From Candidatus Krumholzibacteriia bacterium (GTDB taxonomy: Bacteria > Krumholzibacteriota > Krumholzibacteriia > JAJRXK01), in contig JAOZPE010000007.1 of the NCBI GenBank assembly GCA_029932915.1, positions 1 through 51,412 on the forward strand: a stretch of DNA of 51,412 bases, given 5' to 3'. Made by a program: the position numbers and the translations under genes. Positions 38,224 through 49,175 of the stretch are shown here, one piece after another; positions within the stretch are counted from its first letter, which is position 1, and every line of letters begins with the position of its first letter. The notes below the pieces were generated by a model. The model worked only from the letters and a program-made list of their open reading frames with translations. It ran no database searches and had not been told where the DNA came from.

Positions 38224-39279
38224 ATGGATACCCCATCCTCTGTTGTGAAGAACACCGCACCCGCCGTGAACGCCCACACCCATCTGTACAGCGGTCTGGC
38301 TCCGCTGGGCATGCCCGCCGGCGAGCCCGCTCCACGGGATTTCCTGGAGATCCTGCAGAAGGTGTGGTGGCGGCTCGACCGCGCGCTCGATGAGAGGAGC
38401 CTGCGGGCAGCGGCCCGCTACTACCTGAACGAGGCCCTGCTGCAGGGAACCATCGGCCTGGTCGACCACCACGAATCCCCCCGCTTCATCGAGGGATCGC
38501 TGGAGGTGCTGGCCGATGCGTGTCAGGAGATGGGCGTGGCCGCGGTCCTCTGCTACGGAGCGAGTGAACGCAACGGGGGCCGCGAGGAGGCCGAGGCGGG
38601 CCTGGCCGAGTGCCGCCGCTTCCTCGCCGACAACGACCGCCCCCTGGTGCGCGGCGTGGTGGGCCTGCACGCCTCCTTCACCGTGGGCGACGACACCCTG
38701 CGCGAGGCGGCCGAGCTGTGCCGCGAGTTCGACACGGTGATGCACGTCCATCTGGCCGAGGACCGGGCCGACGTCGAGGACGCCCGCCGGCGCGGCTGGC
38801 CCGGACCGCTCGAGCGTCTCCTGCACTTCGACTGCCTTCCGCCGGGTTCCATCCTCGCCCACGGCGTCCATCTCACGGTCGATGAGGTGAAGGAATGCGA
38901 GCGGCGCGGGCTGTGGCTGGTGCAGAATCCCCGCTCGAACGAGAACAACGCGGTGGGCTATCCATCGGCCCTGCACGCGAGCGTGAAGGTCGCCCTGGGC
39001 ACGGACGGCTTCCCCAGCGACATGGCGGCCGAGGAGGCCGCCCTCATGCGGATCGGCCGCGAGCACGGCGAGGATCCGCGGATCCTGCGCCAGAGGAAGC
39101 CCGCTGGGCGCCGGCTCCTGGTCGAACGCTTCGGCGAGGATCCCCACGTCCTCGACCACAGCCGTTGGGAACGCGGGCGCGAGCAGGCCCTCGGCCGGCG
39201 CGAGGCGATCCTCGAGATGGCCGGCAGCGAGGCCCGGCGTCTGTGGGCGCGTATGGACGCCGAGGACGGGGCGGTGTAG
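38224..39279 (+). CDS. SsnA-like amidohydrolase reduced to the catalytic barrel
   Basis: A 351-residue amidohydrolase similar to SsnA of the selenium/purine loci (usually about 440 residues). Metal ligands are all present: His18 and His20 (NAHTHLY), a His in MHVHLAED, a His in LAHGVH and the Asp of GTDGFPSD. SsnA-specific text includes SGLAPLGMP and [16 protein letters not shown]. The chain starts only 17 residues before the HxH motif, so the N-terminal beta-sandwich strands normally found there are absent. The matching C-terminal strands are replaced by an Arg/Glu-rich helix. ATG at 38224 follows GAGG; a start at 38170 adds no strands. It lies between the fused hydroxylase and the first PLP enzyme. 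Probably hydrolyses a purine-derived amidine or amide (inference). Confidence 0.85.
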   Translation: MDTPSSVVKNTAPAVNAHTHLYSGLAPLGMPAGEPAPRDFLEILQKVWWRLDRALDERSLRAAARYYLNEALLQGTIGLVDHHESPRFIEGSLEVLADACQEMGVAAVLCYGASERNGGREEAEAGLAECRRFLADNDRPLVRGVVGLHASFTVGDDTLREAAELCREFDTVMHVHLAEDRADVEDARRRGWPGPLERLLHFDCLPPGSILAHGVHLTVDEVKECERRGLWLVQNPRSNENNAVGYPSALHASVKVALGTDGFPSDMAAEEAALMRIGREHGEDPRILRQRKPAGRRLLVERFGEDPHVLDHSRWERGREQALGRREAILEMAGSEARRLWARMDAEDGAV

Positions 39280-39316
39280 TCTCGGCCATTCCCCTGGAAG
39301 GAACGAAGGAGAGAGC

Positions 39317-40816
39317 ATGCCATCGCTGGGACTGGAAGAACACGTCGTCGACCGGCAGGTCTACGAGAACAGCGTCCAACGCTTCGCCGAACGGAACATC
39401 CTCCTTCCCACCTTCGCGCAGCTCGCCGAACCGGCCACGATCCCCCAGCGGGTGAAGGACCGGCTGGCCACGATCGACCCGGACGAACCCCATCCACTCA
39501 ATCTCTTCCGCGTGCACTGGTACATGGACCACGACCGCCGTCGCTTCTCCGAGCTGCCCGAGTACATGGTGCTTCCCCGCGAACTCACCGGCGTCGACGC
39601 AACCATCGTCCTGCTCATCGGAGCGAACTTCCCGATGATCGAGGCGCACAAGGTGCTGGCCGCCTACGGCTGTCTCGCCCCGCGCATCATCACCGGCCAG
39701 TTCGATCCGCTCCACCACCGCGCGGTGTGGCCCAGCACGGGCAACTACTGCCGCGGTGGCGTCGCCATCTCGCGCATCATGGCCTGCCGCGGCGTCGCCG
39801 TCCTTCCCGAGGGCATGAGCCAGGAGCGCTTCGACTGGCTGCGGGACTGGGTCGTCGCGCCCGAAGACGTCATCCCCACTCCGGGGACGGAGAGCAACGT
39901 CAAGGAGATCTACGACAAGTGCCACGAACTGGACCGCGATCCGGACAACATCATCTTCAACCAGTTCAGCGAGTTCGGGAACCACCTGGTGCACCGTCTG
40001 TGCACGGGCAAGGCGTCGGCGCACGTCTTCGAACACCTGCGCCGAAGCCGGCCCGAACTGAAGCTGAAGGCCTTCGTCTCGGCCACCGGTTCGGCGGGCA
40101 CGCTGGCCGCCGGCGACTATCTCAAGGACGCGTACGGCAGCCTCAACGTCGCGGTGGAGGCCCTCGAATGCCCGACCATGCTCTACAACGGCTACGGTGA
40201 GCACAACATCCAGGGTATCGGGGACAAGCACATCCCCCTCATCCACAATGTCATGTCCACGGACATGGTCGTCGCGGTCTCCGACCTCTCCACCGATGCG
40301 TTGAACGTGCTCTTCAACACCGAAGAGGGGCATCGCTACCTGCGCGAGCGCCGCGGCGTGCCCCAGGAGACCATCGACCGCCTCCATGAACTGGGACTCT
40401 CGTCGATCTGCAACATCCTCGCCTCGATCAAGACCGCCAAGTACCTGGAACTGGGTGAGGACGACGTCCTGCTCACCGTCGCCACCGATCCGGCCTCGCT
40501 GTACGACACCGAGCGGGAGAAGACATTGCAGAAGGCCTTCGCCGATCGCTTCGACGCCGTCGACGCGGCCGAGGTCTTCGGCGAACACCTGGCCGGCATG
40601 CGCACCGACCATCTGCTCGAGTGCACCCGGCGCGACCGCAAGCGGATCTTCGACCTGGGCTACTACACCTGGGTCGAACAACAGGGAGTCTCCATCGAGG
40701 AGTTCACCGCGCGCAGCCGGCCGGAGTTCTGGCAACGCCTGGTGCGACTGCTCGACGCCTGGGATGGGATGATCGAGGAGTTCAACGAGCGCACCGGCGT
40801 GGCCGAGCGGCTCTAG
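39317..40816 (+). CDS. PLP-dependent fold-type II enzyme (cysteine-synthase-like), first of two
   Basis: A 499-residue enzyme of the tryptophan synthase beta superfamily. The likely Schiff-base lysine is Lys112 in [24 protein letters not shown] is the asparagine loop of TSGNTG type, and [16 protein letters not shown] is the phosphate-binding glycine loop. Longer than cysteine synthase by about 180 residues, with an N-terminal extension (1-90) and a helical C-terminus. ATG has a GGAG site just upstream. It resembles the unassigned PLP enzymes that accompany selenium-type purine loci (recalled, not searched). It occupies the place of ygeX (2,3-diaminopropionate ammonia-lyase) but does not look like that enzyme. 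An ammonia-lyase or beta-elimination reaction on a 2,3-diamino or ureido acid is a reasonable guess. Confidence 0.82.
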   Translation: MPSLGLEEHVVDRQVYENSVQRFAERNILLPTFAQLAEPATIPQRVKDRLATIDPDEPHPLNLFRVHWYMDHDRRRFSELPEYMVLPRELTGVDATIVLLIGANFPMIEAHKVLAAYGCLAPRIITGQFDPLHHRAVWPSTGNYCRGGVAISRIMACRGVAVLPEGMSQERFDWLRDWVVAPEDVIPTPGTESNVKEIYDKCHELDRDPDNIIFNQFSEFGNHLVHRLCTGKASAHVFEHLRRSRPELKLKAFVSATGSAGTLAAGDYLKDAYGSLNVAVEALECPTMLYNGYGEHNIQGIGDKHIPLIHNVMSTDMVVAVSDLSTDALNVLFNTEEGHRYLRERRGVPQETIDRLHELGLSSICNILASIKTAKYLELGEDDVLLTVATDPASLYDTEREKTLQKAFADRFDAVDAAEVFGEHLAGMRTDHLLECTRRDRKRIFDLGYYTWVEQQGVSIEEFTARSRPEFWQRLVRLLDAWDGMIEEFNERTGVAERL

Positions 40817-40855
40817 CCGGCCGAGTCCCGGGAGTCCACGGAAGGGATGCAGGCC

Positions 40856-42412
<1,557 letters not shown>

Positions 42413-42522
42413 ACCGAACGGCGGCCGTCACCCCGGCGTCGCGCCGGCCGCGTCCATCCTCCTTGCCCGTGGGCGCCGGCGAAGTGGTCACAAGACCCGG
42501 CTCCGGGGAAGCGGCCCCAGGA

Positions 42523-44055
42523 CTAGGCGCCGGCGAGCTTCTCGCGGTAGAGGCTGCAGAAGCGCACGAGCGTGGCCACCACCACGTCGAACTCCCGCGC
42601 GTCGACGCACTCGCCGATCTTGTGGGTGTTCTGCTCGATACCCGGACCGATGCCCAGCATCGGCGGATGGACGAAGCGTCCTTCCCTCACCCACCGCTTC
42701 TCCTCGATGCCTTCGATGCCGCAGCTCTCGGCCTCGACCACCATGCCGACCCCATCGGTGGAGAAGATCCAGCGCGCGACGCGGGGCTCGCGGCGGCAGT
42801 GTCCTCCCTCGCCTTCCTCGATGAAGGGAGTGACCACGCGCCGGTAGCTCTCCACGGCCGCCTCGATGGCCGGATGCTCGGCCGGGGTGACCCAGCCGGG
42901 GTAGATCTGCGGATTGTCCGGCCGCGTTCCCTTCCAGGTGGGCGTCGTGTAGCGCGGCACGCGCACCTCCACGGTGAGTCCGGCCGAGCGGGCCTCGGCC
43001 ACCGCCTTCAGACCCTCGATCGCGGCCAGCGCCTGCTGGGGATCCTCGCCGGCGGTGAGGCGGCGGTCGAAGCGGAAGATGAAGCGGTCGGGAACGGCGC
43101 AGTCGCTCGGCGTGTCCAGTTGGGCCCAGCTCGCCGTCCGCGTGCCCGCGCCCAGGAAGGGGTCCTCGCCGAAGGTGTCGCCCCGGCGGGCCTGTTCGGT
43201 GGCCTCCACCAGGATGGCCGCGCCCCACTCCAGCGGATTCAGGCCCTCCTGGGGCATCGAGCCATGGCAACTGCGGCCGACGACCTCGACTTCGATCTGC
43301 ATGCGGCCGCGCTGCCCGCGGTAGATCCCCGCCGCGCCGAGGCGGCGGTCGCCGGTTCCCTCGGTCAGCAGGACCACGTCGGGCACGATCTCCGGTCCGG
43401 CACCCGGCAGTTCGTGGCGGAAGATGTGCATCGGACCGCCGCCGTCGTTGTCCTCCTCGGCCACGCTGCCGTAGCTGCGGACGATCACCCCCCGCAGGGC
43501 GCCCTCGTCCTTCAACTCCAGGAGGATGCGGGTGGCGATGATCTGGGCCACCACCCCGCCGAGCTGGTCGGCGCTGCCCCGCCCCCACACCAGGTGTTCC
43601 CATTCGCTGCGCGGAGGCAGCCAGCCCAGTTCGCGGCGCAGGAAGTCCTCGTCCACCCCATCGGGATCGACCAGGCCCTCGTAGCAGTCGACGCCGCCGA
43701 TGCCTTCCCGCCAGCGCTCGCGCAAGGCGGCCACCGTGTCGGTGTGGCCGTCCATCCACACCACGGTCTTCTCCGCACGGGGGATGCCGTCATCGGGGTC
43801 CTCGACCGTCCACACCAGGTTCCCGAACGCATCGAAGCCGACATCGTCGGGAGAGCTGACCGCTCCGACCTCGATGATGCGGCGGCGCAGGTACTCCAGG
43901 CGGGGTCCCTCGTGGTTGGACAGACCACAGAGGGGATCGCCGCCCTCCTCGACGGGAAGGTCGACCCAGTCGGCGGGGATGCGGACGGCTTCGCGCAGGA
44001 TCTCCATCGCCAGCGGGCGGTCGCGCACCGCCAGCTCGTGGATCTTCTCGTCCAT
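42523..44055 (-). CDS. ygeY: YgeY-like M20 family hydrolase
   Basis: A 510-residue metallohydrolase of the M20 peptidase/deacylase family, closest by motif to YgeY of selenium/purine loci. Ligands and catalysts are in place: His104 and Asp106 (MDGHTDTV), Asp163 (GSADQLGG), Glu200-Glu201 (AEEDND), an Asp/Glu in TEGTGD and a final His in NTHKIGE. ATG at 44055 has GAGGGAGA upstream, better than the ATG at 44076. It is about 100 residues longer than E. coli YgeY, mainly before the GSADQ motif. Stops 110 nt from the convergent PLP gene and starts 70 nt after ygeW, so the two are probably co-transcribed. Likely removes an acyl or carbamoyl-type group from a purine-derived amino acid. Confidence 0.87.
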   Translation of the reverse strand: MDEKIHELAVRDRPLAMEILREAVRIPADWVDLPVEEGGDPLCGLSNHEGPRLEYLRRRIIEVGAVSSPDDVGFDAFGNLVWTVEDPDDGIPRAEKTVVWMDGHTDTVAALRERWREGIGGVDCYEGLVDPDGVDEDFLRRELGWLPPRSEWEHLVWGRGSADQLGGVVAQIIATRILLELKDEGALRGVIVRSYGSVAEEDNDGGGPMHIFRHELPGAGPEIVPDVVLLTEGTGDRRLGAAGIYRGQRGRMQIEVEVVGRSCHGSMPQEGLNPLEWGAAILVEATEQARRGDTFGEDPFLGAGTRTASWAQLDTPSDCAVPDRFIFRFDRRLTAGEDPQQALAAIEGLKAVAEARSAGLTVEVRVPRYTTPTWKGTRPDNPQIYPGWVTPAEHPAIEAAVESYRRVVTPFIEEGEGGHCRREPRVARWIFSTDGVGMVVEAESCGIEGIEEKRWVREGRFVHPPMLGIGPGIEQNTHKIGECVDAREFDVVVATLVRFCSLYREKLAGA

Positions 44056-44125
44056 GCTTCTCTCCCTCGATTCCATGGGCTGAACGCGCCGGGCGGCGCC
44101 GGCGAAGCAGCGAAGTTCGAGCCGA

Positions 44126-45274
44126 TCAGGCGCCCAGCAGTTCGAGCAGGCGCGCGCGCAATCTGGTCTGTTTGGCCATCGCCAGCAAGGCCATGATCAC
44201 GTAGACCTTCTTGTTGGCCTCACGCGCCACGTCCATCCGCGCCCGCTCCATGACCGCCGGGCTCACCTCCGAGCCGATGTCGGCGGGCAGACAGTGCATG
44301 TACAGGGTGTCGGCGCCCCGGGCCAGGTCCATCCGCCGCTCGTCGCAGATCCAGTCGCTGAAGGCCCGGTTGCGCTCGAGGGCGCGCCGCTCGATGTCGG
44401 CCATCCGCTCGAGATCCTTGGCCCGATTGGCTTCGACCCGCTCGAGCATGAGGTCGTAGGGGCCCCAGCTCTTCGGATAGACGATGTCCGCTCCCTCGAA
44501 GGCCTCGTCCATCTCGTTGAAGACGGTGAAGCTGCCCCCGCTCTCCTGCGCGAAACGCCGCGCCGCCTCGGTGGTCTCGGGCATCAACTCGTAACCGGGA
44601 GGATGGGCCAGGCGCACGTGCATGCCCCAGCGGGACATGAGGGTGATCGCTCCCTGTGGAACGGACAGGGGCTTCGCGTAGGAAGGAGAGTAGGCCCAGC
44701 TCACGGTCAGGGTCTTGCCCTCCAGACCTTCGGGGAAGCGTTCGCGCAGCCAGGCCAGATCGGCCAGCGACTGGGTCGGATGGTCGACGTCGCACTGCAG
44801 GTTCACCACCGGAACCGCGCGCCGTTCGCCGATGGCGTCCAGGTAGTCGACGATGCCGCGGTGGGCGGCGCGCAGGAAGGTGTTGCCCTCACCGGGGATG
44901 AGGTCGTGCCGGATCCCCAGCGCGTGCACATTCATCCCGAGCATCGCTCCGGTCTCCTCGGCGGTCTCCCCGTGGGAGACCTGGGTGCTCGAACCGTCCA
45001 GGACGACCGGATGCGCGCCCAGGCGCGCCGCCGCTCCAGCCCAGGCCGAGCGGGTGCGGGTGGAGGCGTCGAAGAACAGGGCGAGGAAGAGTTCGTTGGG
45101 AAAGAGAGGGACCTGCACACGCGCGCGGTCGAACGCCTGGAAGAGCTCGGTGAGATCCAGGAGGGTCTGCAGCTCCGGCCGGGACCATTCGCGGGTGAGG
45201 AAGAGGCTTCGCCCCTCCAGGGCGGTGAGGATCGCTTCGTCCAGTCTCTCGATATGAGTGCGCAGTTCGTCCAT
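44126..45274 (-). CDS. ygeW: YgeW-like knotted carbamoyltransferase
   Basis: A 382-residue member of the aspartate/ornithine carbamoyltransferase family, YgeW branch. The carbamoyl-phosphate loop is Ser71-Thr-Arg-Thr-Arg75 (FDASTRTRS), with DHPTQSLAD and MHCLP further on. Length is close to E. coli YgeW (396). ATG at 45274 follows GGAGGA. In catabolic settings such enzymes run in reverse, splitting a carbamoyl (ureido) group to carbamoyl phosphate, which carbamate kinase can turn into ATP. No carbamate kinase gene is in the window. Divergent from lutA. Context with hyuA, xdh, ssnA-like and ygeY supports purine-ureide catabolism rather than arginine biosynthesis. Confidence 0.92.
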   Translation of the reverse strand: MDELRTHIERLDEAILTALEGRSLFLTREWSRPELQTLLDLTELFQAFDRARVQVPLFPNELFLALFFDASTRTRSAWAGAAARLGAHPVVLDGSSTQVSHGETAEETGAMLGMNVHALGIRHDLIPGEGNTFLRAAHRGIVDYLDAIGERRAVPVVNLQCDVDHPTQSLADLAWLRERFPEGLEGKTLTVSWAYSPSYAKPLSVPQGAITLMSRWGMHVRLAHPPGYELMPETTEAARRFAQESGGSFTVFNEMDEAFEGADIVYPKSWGPYDLMLERVEANRAKDLERMADIERRALERNRAFSDWICDERRMDLARGADTLYMHCLPADIGSEVSPAVMERARMDVAREANKKVYVIMALLAMAKQTRLRARLLELLGA

Positions 45275-45355
45275 GATTCCTCCGGCGACGTGGGCGGAAT
45301 CGTTCGGCCGGATCCGCGGGACGAGGGTCCGGTGTTCACAAATCCAGAGGATTGC

Positions 45356-45383
45356 TTGATCGAGCTTGCCGACAGCGTATGCT
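45356..45383 (+). promoter_or_regulatory. Candidate promoter of lutABC
   Basis: TTGATC (45356-45361) and TATGCT (45378-45383) with 16-nt spacing lie in the divergent region between ygeW and lutA, about 70 nt before the lutA GTG. Reasonable sigma-70 match; unproven. Confidence 0.4.
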
Positions 45384-45454
45384 CCCGCCTGGGATTGCAC
45401 AAGAGCCATCGGGAAGGAAAGATCGTCCCCGCCAGCATGGATCGAGGTGATCGC

Positions 45455-46189
45455 GTGCGCATCCATCTCTTCGTGCCCTGCTTCGTCGACCACTTCGCGC
45501 CGGGGGTGGCGTGGGCCAGTGCCCGCATCCTCCAGCGGCTGGGGCACGAGGTCGTCGTACCCGAGAGCCAGACCTGCTGCGGTCAGGCCGGTTACAACAG
45601 CGGCTTCCACGAAGAGAGCGTCGAGGTGGCCACCCAATGGGTCCGTTCATTCACCCAGGCCGACGCGGTGGTGGGGAGTTCGGGCTCGTGCGTGGCCTTC
45701 GTGCGCAACATGTACCCCCAGCTCTTCGAGAACACCCCCTACGCCGAGGAGGCACGGCGCCTGTCGGAGAGAACCTGGGAGCTCAGTTCCTTTCTCGTGG
45801 ACGTCCTGGGCGTGGATGAACTCGGCGCACGCTATCCCGTCCGGGCCACCTTCCACGACGGCTGTCATGGTCTGCGCCAGCTCGGACTGGGAAAGCAGGC
45901 GCGGCGTCTGCTGGCCAAGGTGGAGGGTCTCGAACTGGTGGAGATGGGGCGTCCCGATCTGTGCTGCGGCTTCGGCGGTTCGTTCTCGGTGAAACTGCCC
46001 GAGCTGTCGGTGAGCATGGCCGACGCCAAGCTCGAGGAGGTCCTGGCCACCGGGGCCGAAGTGGTGATCGCCACCGAACCCACCTGTCTGACCCAGATCG
46101 TCGGCCGCGCCCACAAGCGGGGATTGCCCTTGCGCGCGATGCACCTGGCGGAGGTGCTCGACCACACCGGGCAGGAGGCGGTGCGATGA
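45455..46189 (+). CDS. lutA: L-lactate utilisation protein LutA
   Basis: A 244-residue CCG-domain Fe-S protein of the LutABC lactate oxidation complex. Two cysteine-rich CCG modules are visible: CCGQAGYNSG and, in the second half, CHGLRQL with CCGFGGSF. GTG at 45455 is preferred to ATG at 45437: GAGG at 45444-45447 is 7 nt upstream, and the resulting MRIHLFVPCFVD start aligns with LutA proteins. It overlaps lutB by ATGA. LutABC oxidises L-lactate to pyruvate and passes electrons to the respiratory chain. Confidence 0.93.
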   Translation: MRIHLFVPCFVDHFAPGVAWASARILQRLGHEVVVPESQTCCGQAGYNSGFHEESVEVATQWVRSFTQADAVVGSSGSCVAFVRNMYPQLFENTPYAEEARRLSERTWELSSFLVDVLGVDELGARYPVRATFHDGCHGLRQLGLGKQARRLLAKVEGLELVEMGRPDLCCGFGGSFSVKLPELSVSMADAKLEEVLATGAEVVIATEPTCLTQIVGRAHKRGLPLRAMHLAEVLDHTGQEAVR

Positions 46190-47685
46190 GCCTGTCCCGC
46201 CTGAGAGAACAGTTCCGCCAGGCGCTGGCCGATCCGGATCTGGCCGCTCCCTACGAGCGGGCGACGGCGACCGCGCGGGCCAAACGCGCTGCGGCTGCGG
46301 CCGAGCTTCCCGACTACGAAGAGCAGCGGCAGAAGGCAGCCGACGCGCGGCGGGAGGCCATCGATCATCTCGACGCGCTGGTGGAACGATTCCGGGAGGC
46401 CTTCACCCGCGACGGGGGCACCGTCCACCACGCCGCCGACGCCGAGGAGGCCCGCTCGCTGGTGAAACGCATCCTCAGCGAGAGGGGCGCCCGTACGGTG
46501 GTCAAGGCCAAGTCGATGTTGAGCGAGGAGATCGCACTCAACGAGGACCTCATCGCTTCGGGCTGGGAGGTCCACGAGACCGACCTCGGCGAGTTCATCG
46601 TACAGATCGCCGGTCAACGCCCCAGCCACATCACCGCCCCCGCGCTGCACCTGGACCGCGTGGACATCGGCCGGATCTTCCACGAGAAGCTCGGCGTCGA
46701 CTACACCGAGGATCCGGTCGAGCTGGCCACCATCGCGCGCCGTCTCCTGCGTGAACGCTTCCTGCAGGCCGACGCGGGCATCTCCGGCGCGAACTTCCTG
46801 GTGGCCCGGACCGGACAGATCGTCCTGTTGGAGAACGAGGCCAACATCCGCATGTGCACGACCCTGCCCCCCTTGCACATCGCGGTGGTGGGAGTGGAGA
46901 AGGTCATCGCCGAGGTGGACGATCTGGGACCGCTGTTGAGCGTGATCGCCCGCAGCGCGACCGGACAGAAGCTGGGGGCCTACACCTCCATCCTCGGCGC
47001 GGCGGGTCCGCCCGAACGGCACGTGGTGCTGGTCGACAACGGCCGCCGGCAACTGGCCCAGCATCCTCGCAAGAGGGAGATCCTCACCTGCATCCGCTGC
47101 GGCGCGTGCCTGAACGCCTGCCCGGTCTACGAGCGCATCGGCGGACACGCCTACGAGTCGGCCTACAGCGGACCCATCGGCGCCCTGCTCGGACCGCACC
47201 ATCTGGGGACCGACCACGGAAGGGAGCTTCCCTTTGCCAGCAGCCTCTGCGGGGCCTGCAGCGAGGTGTGCCCGGTGAAGATCGACATCCCCGAACTGTT
47301 GCGGCTGGAGCGCGAACGCTACGTCGAGACCGGAGGCGCCGACGTCGGCGAACGCCTGGCCTGGTGGCTCTGGTCGAAGGTGATGACCCGGCCTCGCCTG
47401 TACCGCCTGCTGGCGAGGGTCGGACGCGGCATCCTGCAGGGTCCGGGCATCATCGCCGAGGGAAGCTCCGTCCTGCGCGACTGGACCGACGGACGGAAAC
47501 TCCCGATACCTTCGTCCACCTCGTTCATCGACCAGTGGAAACACCAGGGGGGCGCCACCACCCGCACGAATCCCATCTGGGACAGGACCCGGGCGCAGCG
47601 CGCGCTCGAAGCCACCCGAAAGGCCAAGCGGTCGTGGGCCGCATCGCGGGGACGCGCTGGAAGAGGGAAGGATCGGAAGCCATGA
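46186..47685 (+). CDS. lutB: L-lactate utilisation iron-sulfur protein LutB
   Basis: A 499-residue central subunit of LutABC. An N-terminal LUD domain (about 60-300) with VVKAKSMLSEEIALN and NFLVARTGQIVLLENE is followed by a ferredoxin-type domain with two [4Fe-4S] motifs, CIRCGACLNACPVY and CGACSEVCPVKIDIP, and a C-terminal helical tail. Slightly longer than Bacillus LutB (476). ATGA overlaps at both ends couple it to lutA and lutC. Cytoplasmic, expected to receive electrons from lactate oxidation. Confidence 0.95.
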   Translation: MSLSRLREQFRQALADPDLAAPYERATATARAKRAAAAAELPDYEEQRQKAADARREAIDHLDALVERFREAFTRDGGTVHHAADAEEARSLVKRILSERGARTVVKAKSMLSEEIALNEDLIASGWEVHETDLGEFIVQIAGQRPSHITAPALHLDRVDIGRIFHEKLGVDYTEDPVELATIARRLLRERFLQADAGISGANFLVARTGQIVLLENEANIRMCTTLPPLHIAVVGVEKVIAEVDDLGPLLSVIARSATGQKLGAYTSILGAAGPPERHVVLVDNGRRQLAQHPRKREILTCIRCGACLNACPVYERIGGHAYESAYSGPIGALLGPHHLGTDHGRELPFASSLCGACSEVCPVKIDIPELLRLERERYVETGGADVGERLAWWLWSKVMTRPRLYRLLARVGRGILQGPGIIAEGSSVLRDWTDGRKLPIPSSTSFIDQWKHQGGATTRTNPIWDRTRAQRALEATRKAKRSWAASRGRAGRGKDRKP

Positions 47686-48326
47686 ACCCGGTCGAACGTT
47701 TCGTCGCGGAGATGCAACCCCTCCTGCAGGGAGGTGATGGAGCGCACGGAGCGATCCACCGCTGCGCGACCGCCGAGGAAGCCGGCCGGGACATCCTCGC
47801 TCTCGCCGAAGAGCTCTCGATGAAGCGTCTCGTGGTGGCGGCCCGCCGTGAACTCGATGCGGTGGCCGCGATCCTCACCGAGGAAGGAAGCAAGCAGGGG
47901 CTGCGGATCGACCGCGATCGGATGCCGGCGACGAAGGGCACCGGACTGGACGACACCTTCCGGGATGCCGCCGACTACGCTGCTTTCGACGCCGGTGTCG
48001 GGGGCGCCGACGTCCTGGTGGCCGAGTCGGCCACCATCGGTCTGGTGGCCGGTGCGCACGAAGCCCGCGCGCTCTCCCTGCTTCCCCCCGTCCACATCGT
48101 GGTGGCACCCGTCTCCCGGATGGTCGAGCGCATCCACGACGCGCTGGCCCGGCTCATCCCATCCCCTCCCGGCGAGCACGATCCCGGTATCGAGAACGCC
48201 GGGGAAGGCTCTCCGACCATCACCTTCATCACCGGTCCGAGCCGTACCGCCGACATCGAGAAGATCCTGGTCTTGCCCGCACACGGGCCGTCGCATCTGT
48301 ATGTCTGGCTGGTCGACCGGCTCTGA
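47682..48326 (+). CDS. lutC: L-lactate utilisation protein LutC
   Basis: A 214-residue LUD-domain subunit. The diagnostic C-terminal ITGPSRTADIE and the LPAHGPSHLYVWLVD stretch identify LutC. ADVLVAESATIGLVA is the other conserved LUD segment. Last gene of the operon, starting inside the lutB stop codon and ending 30 nt from the convergent mqnA. Confidence 0.93.
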   Translation: MNPVERFVAEMQPLLQGGDGAHGAIHRCATAEEAGRDILALAEELSMKRLVVAARRELDAVAAILTEEGSKQGLRIDRDRMPATKGTGLDDTFRDAADYAAFDAGVGGADVLVAESATIGLVAGAHEARALSLLPPVHIVVAPVSRMVERIHDALARLIPSPPGEHDPGIENAGEGSPTITFITGPSRTADIEKILVLPAHGPSHLYVWLVDRL

Positions 48327-48356
48327 ATCGAGGCATCCGGACCGCCGCAGAAGCGC

Positions 48357-49175
48357 TCAGGCCACCGCCAGGCGCACCGCATCGCGGCACGAGCAGAGCT
48401 GATGCTTGTGGGCGAGTTCACCGAAGCGCCGCAGTCCCTCCAGTTCGGCCTCGGCCATCTCGTAGTGGATGGAATGGGTCCAATACGACTTGAGTTCCTC
48501 CGCGCTCCGCCCGGTGCGACGCGACTCCTCGTCCGCCAGCTCGTCCAGGTGCGCGAAGCCGGCCGCCTTGGCCTCGGTGAGAATGGAGATCAATTCCTCC
48601 CGCCGGGAGCGCATCGGATCGGACGAGTAGTTGCGGGACAGGACCCAGGCCGCGAACACGAAGGGAAGCCCGGTCAGCTCGTGCCACATCGTTCCCAGGT
48701 CGTAGACGTACAGATCCTTCTCGTCCACCTGCAGGGCCCGGTCGCCGATGATCAGGGCGGACGGGTACTGCAGGAAGGGATTCTCCGCGATGGGAGTCAC
48801 CGTCACCAGGTCGGGCTGGTTCCCGTAGATCTCGGCCACGAGGATGCGCAGTAGAGCCACGCTGCTGCGACTGCCCCGATCCACCGCGATGCTCTGGGCC
48901 TCCTCCAGGGGGACCTTGGAGAAGACCTTCACACTGTGCACGGCACCCTGCGCACCGATGCAGATCCCCGGGACCAGATCGCCACCCACGCCGCGCAGGT
49001 ACTCGATGGCGGGGATCATGCCCACGTCGATCTGCCCCTCGTGGAGGCGGTCGGCCAGACGCGAAGGCAGGTCGAAGAGAACCCGCAGCCCACTGCGCTG
49101 GTCCAGGCCGTAGGTGAGGGGAACGGTGTTGAGAAAGGAAACCGCGCCGATGCGATGGCGGAGGGATGCGGTCAT
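48357..49175 (-). CDS. mqnA: Chorismate dehydratase MqnA
   Basis: A 272-residue periplasmic-binding-protein-fold enzyme that dehydrates chorismate to 3-enolpyruvyl-benzoate, the first futalosine menaquinone step. Landmarks include GAVSFLNTVPLTYGL at the N-terminus, VGMIPAIEYLR, and the DRGSRSSVALLRI segment lining the active site. ATG at 49175 overlaps the stop of the upstream mqnE-like gene (ATGA). Third gene of the mqnP-mqnE-like-mqnA operon. The following step in the pathway is MqnE, making the degenerate neighbour especially notable. Confidence 0.94.
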   Translation of the reverse strand: MTASLRHRIGAVSFLNTVPLTYGLDQRSGLRVLFDLPSRLADRLHEGQIDVGMIPAIEYLRGVGGDLVPGICIGAQGAVHSVKVFSKVPLEEAQSIAVDRGSRSSVALLRILVAEIYGNQPDLVTVTPIAENPFLQYPSALIIGDRALQVDEKDLYVYDLGTMWHELTGLPFVFAAWVLSRNYSSDPMRSRREELISILTEAKAAGFAHLDELADEESRRTGRSAEELKSYWTHSIHYEMAEAELEGLRRFGELAHKHQLCSCRDAVRLAVA

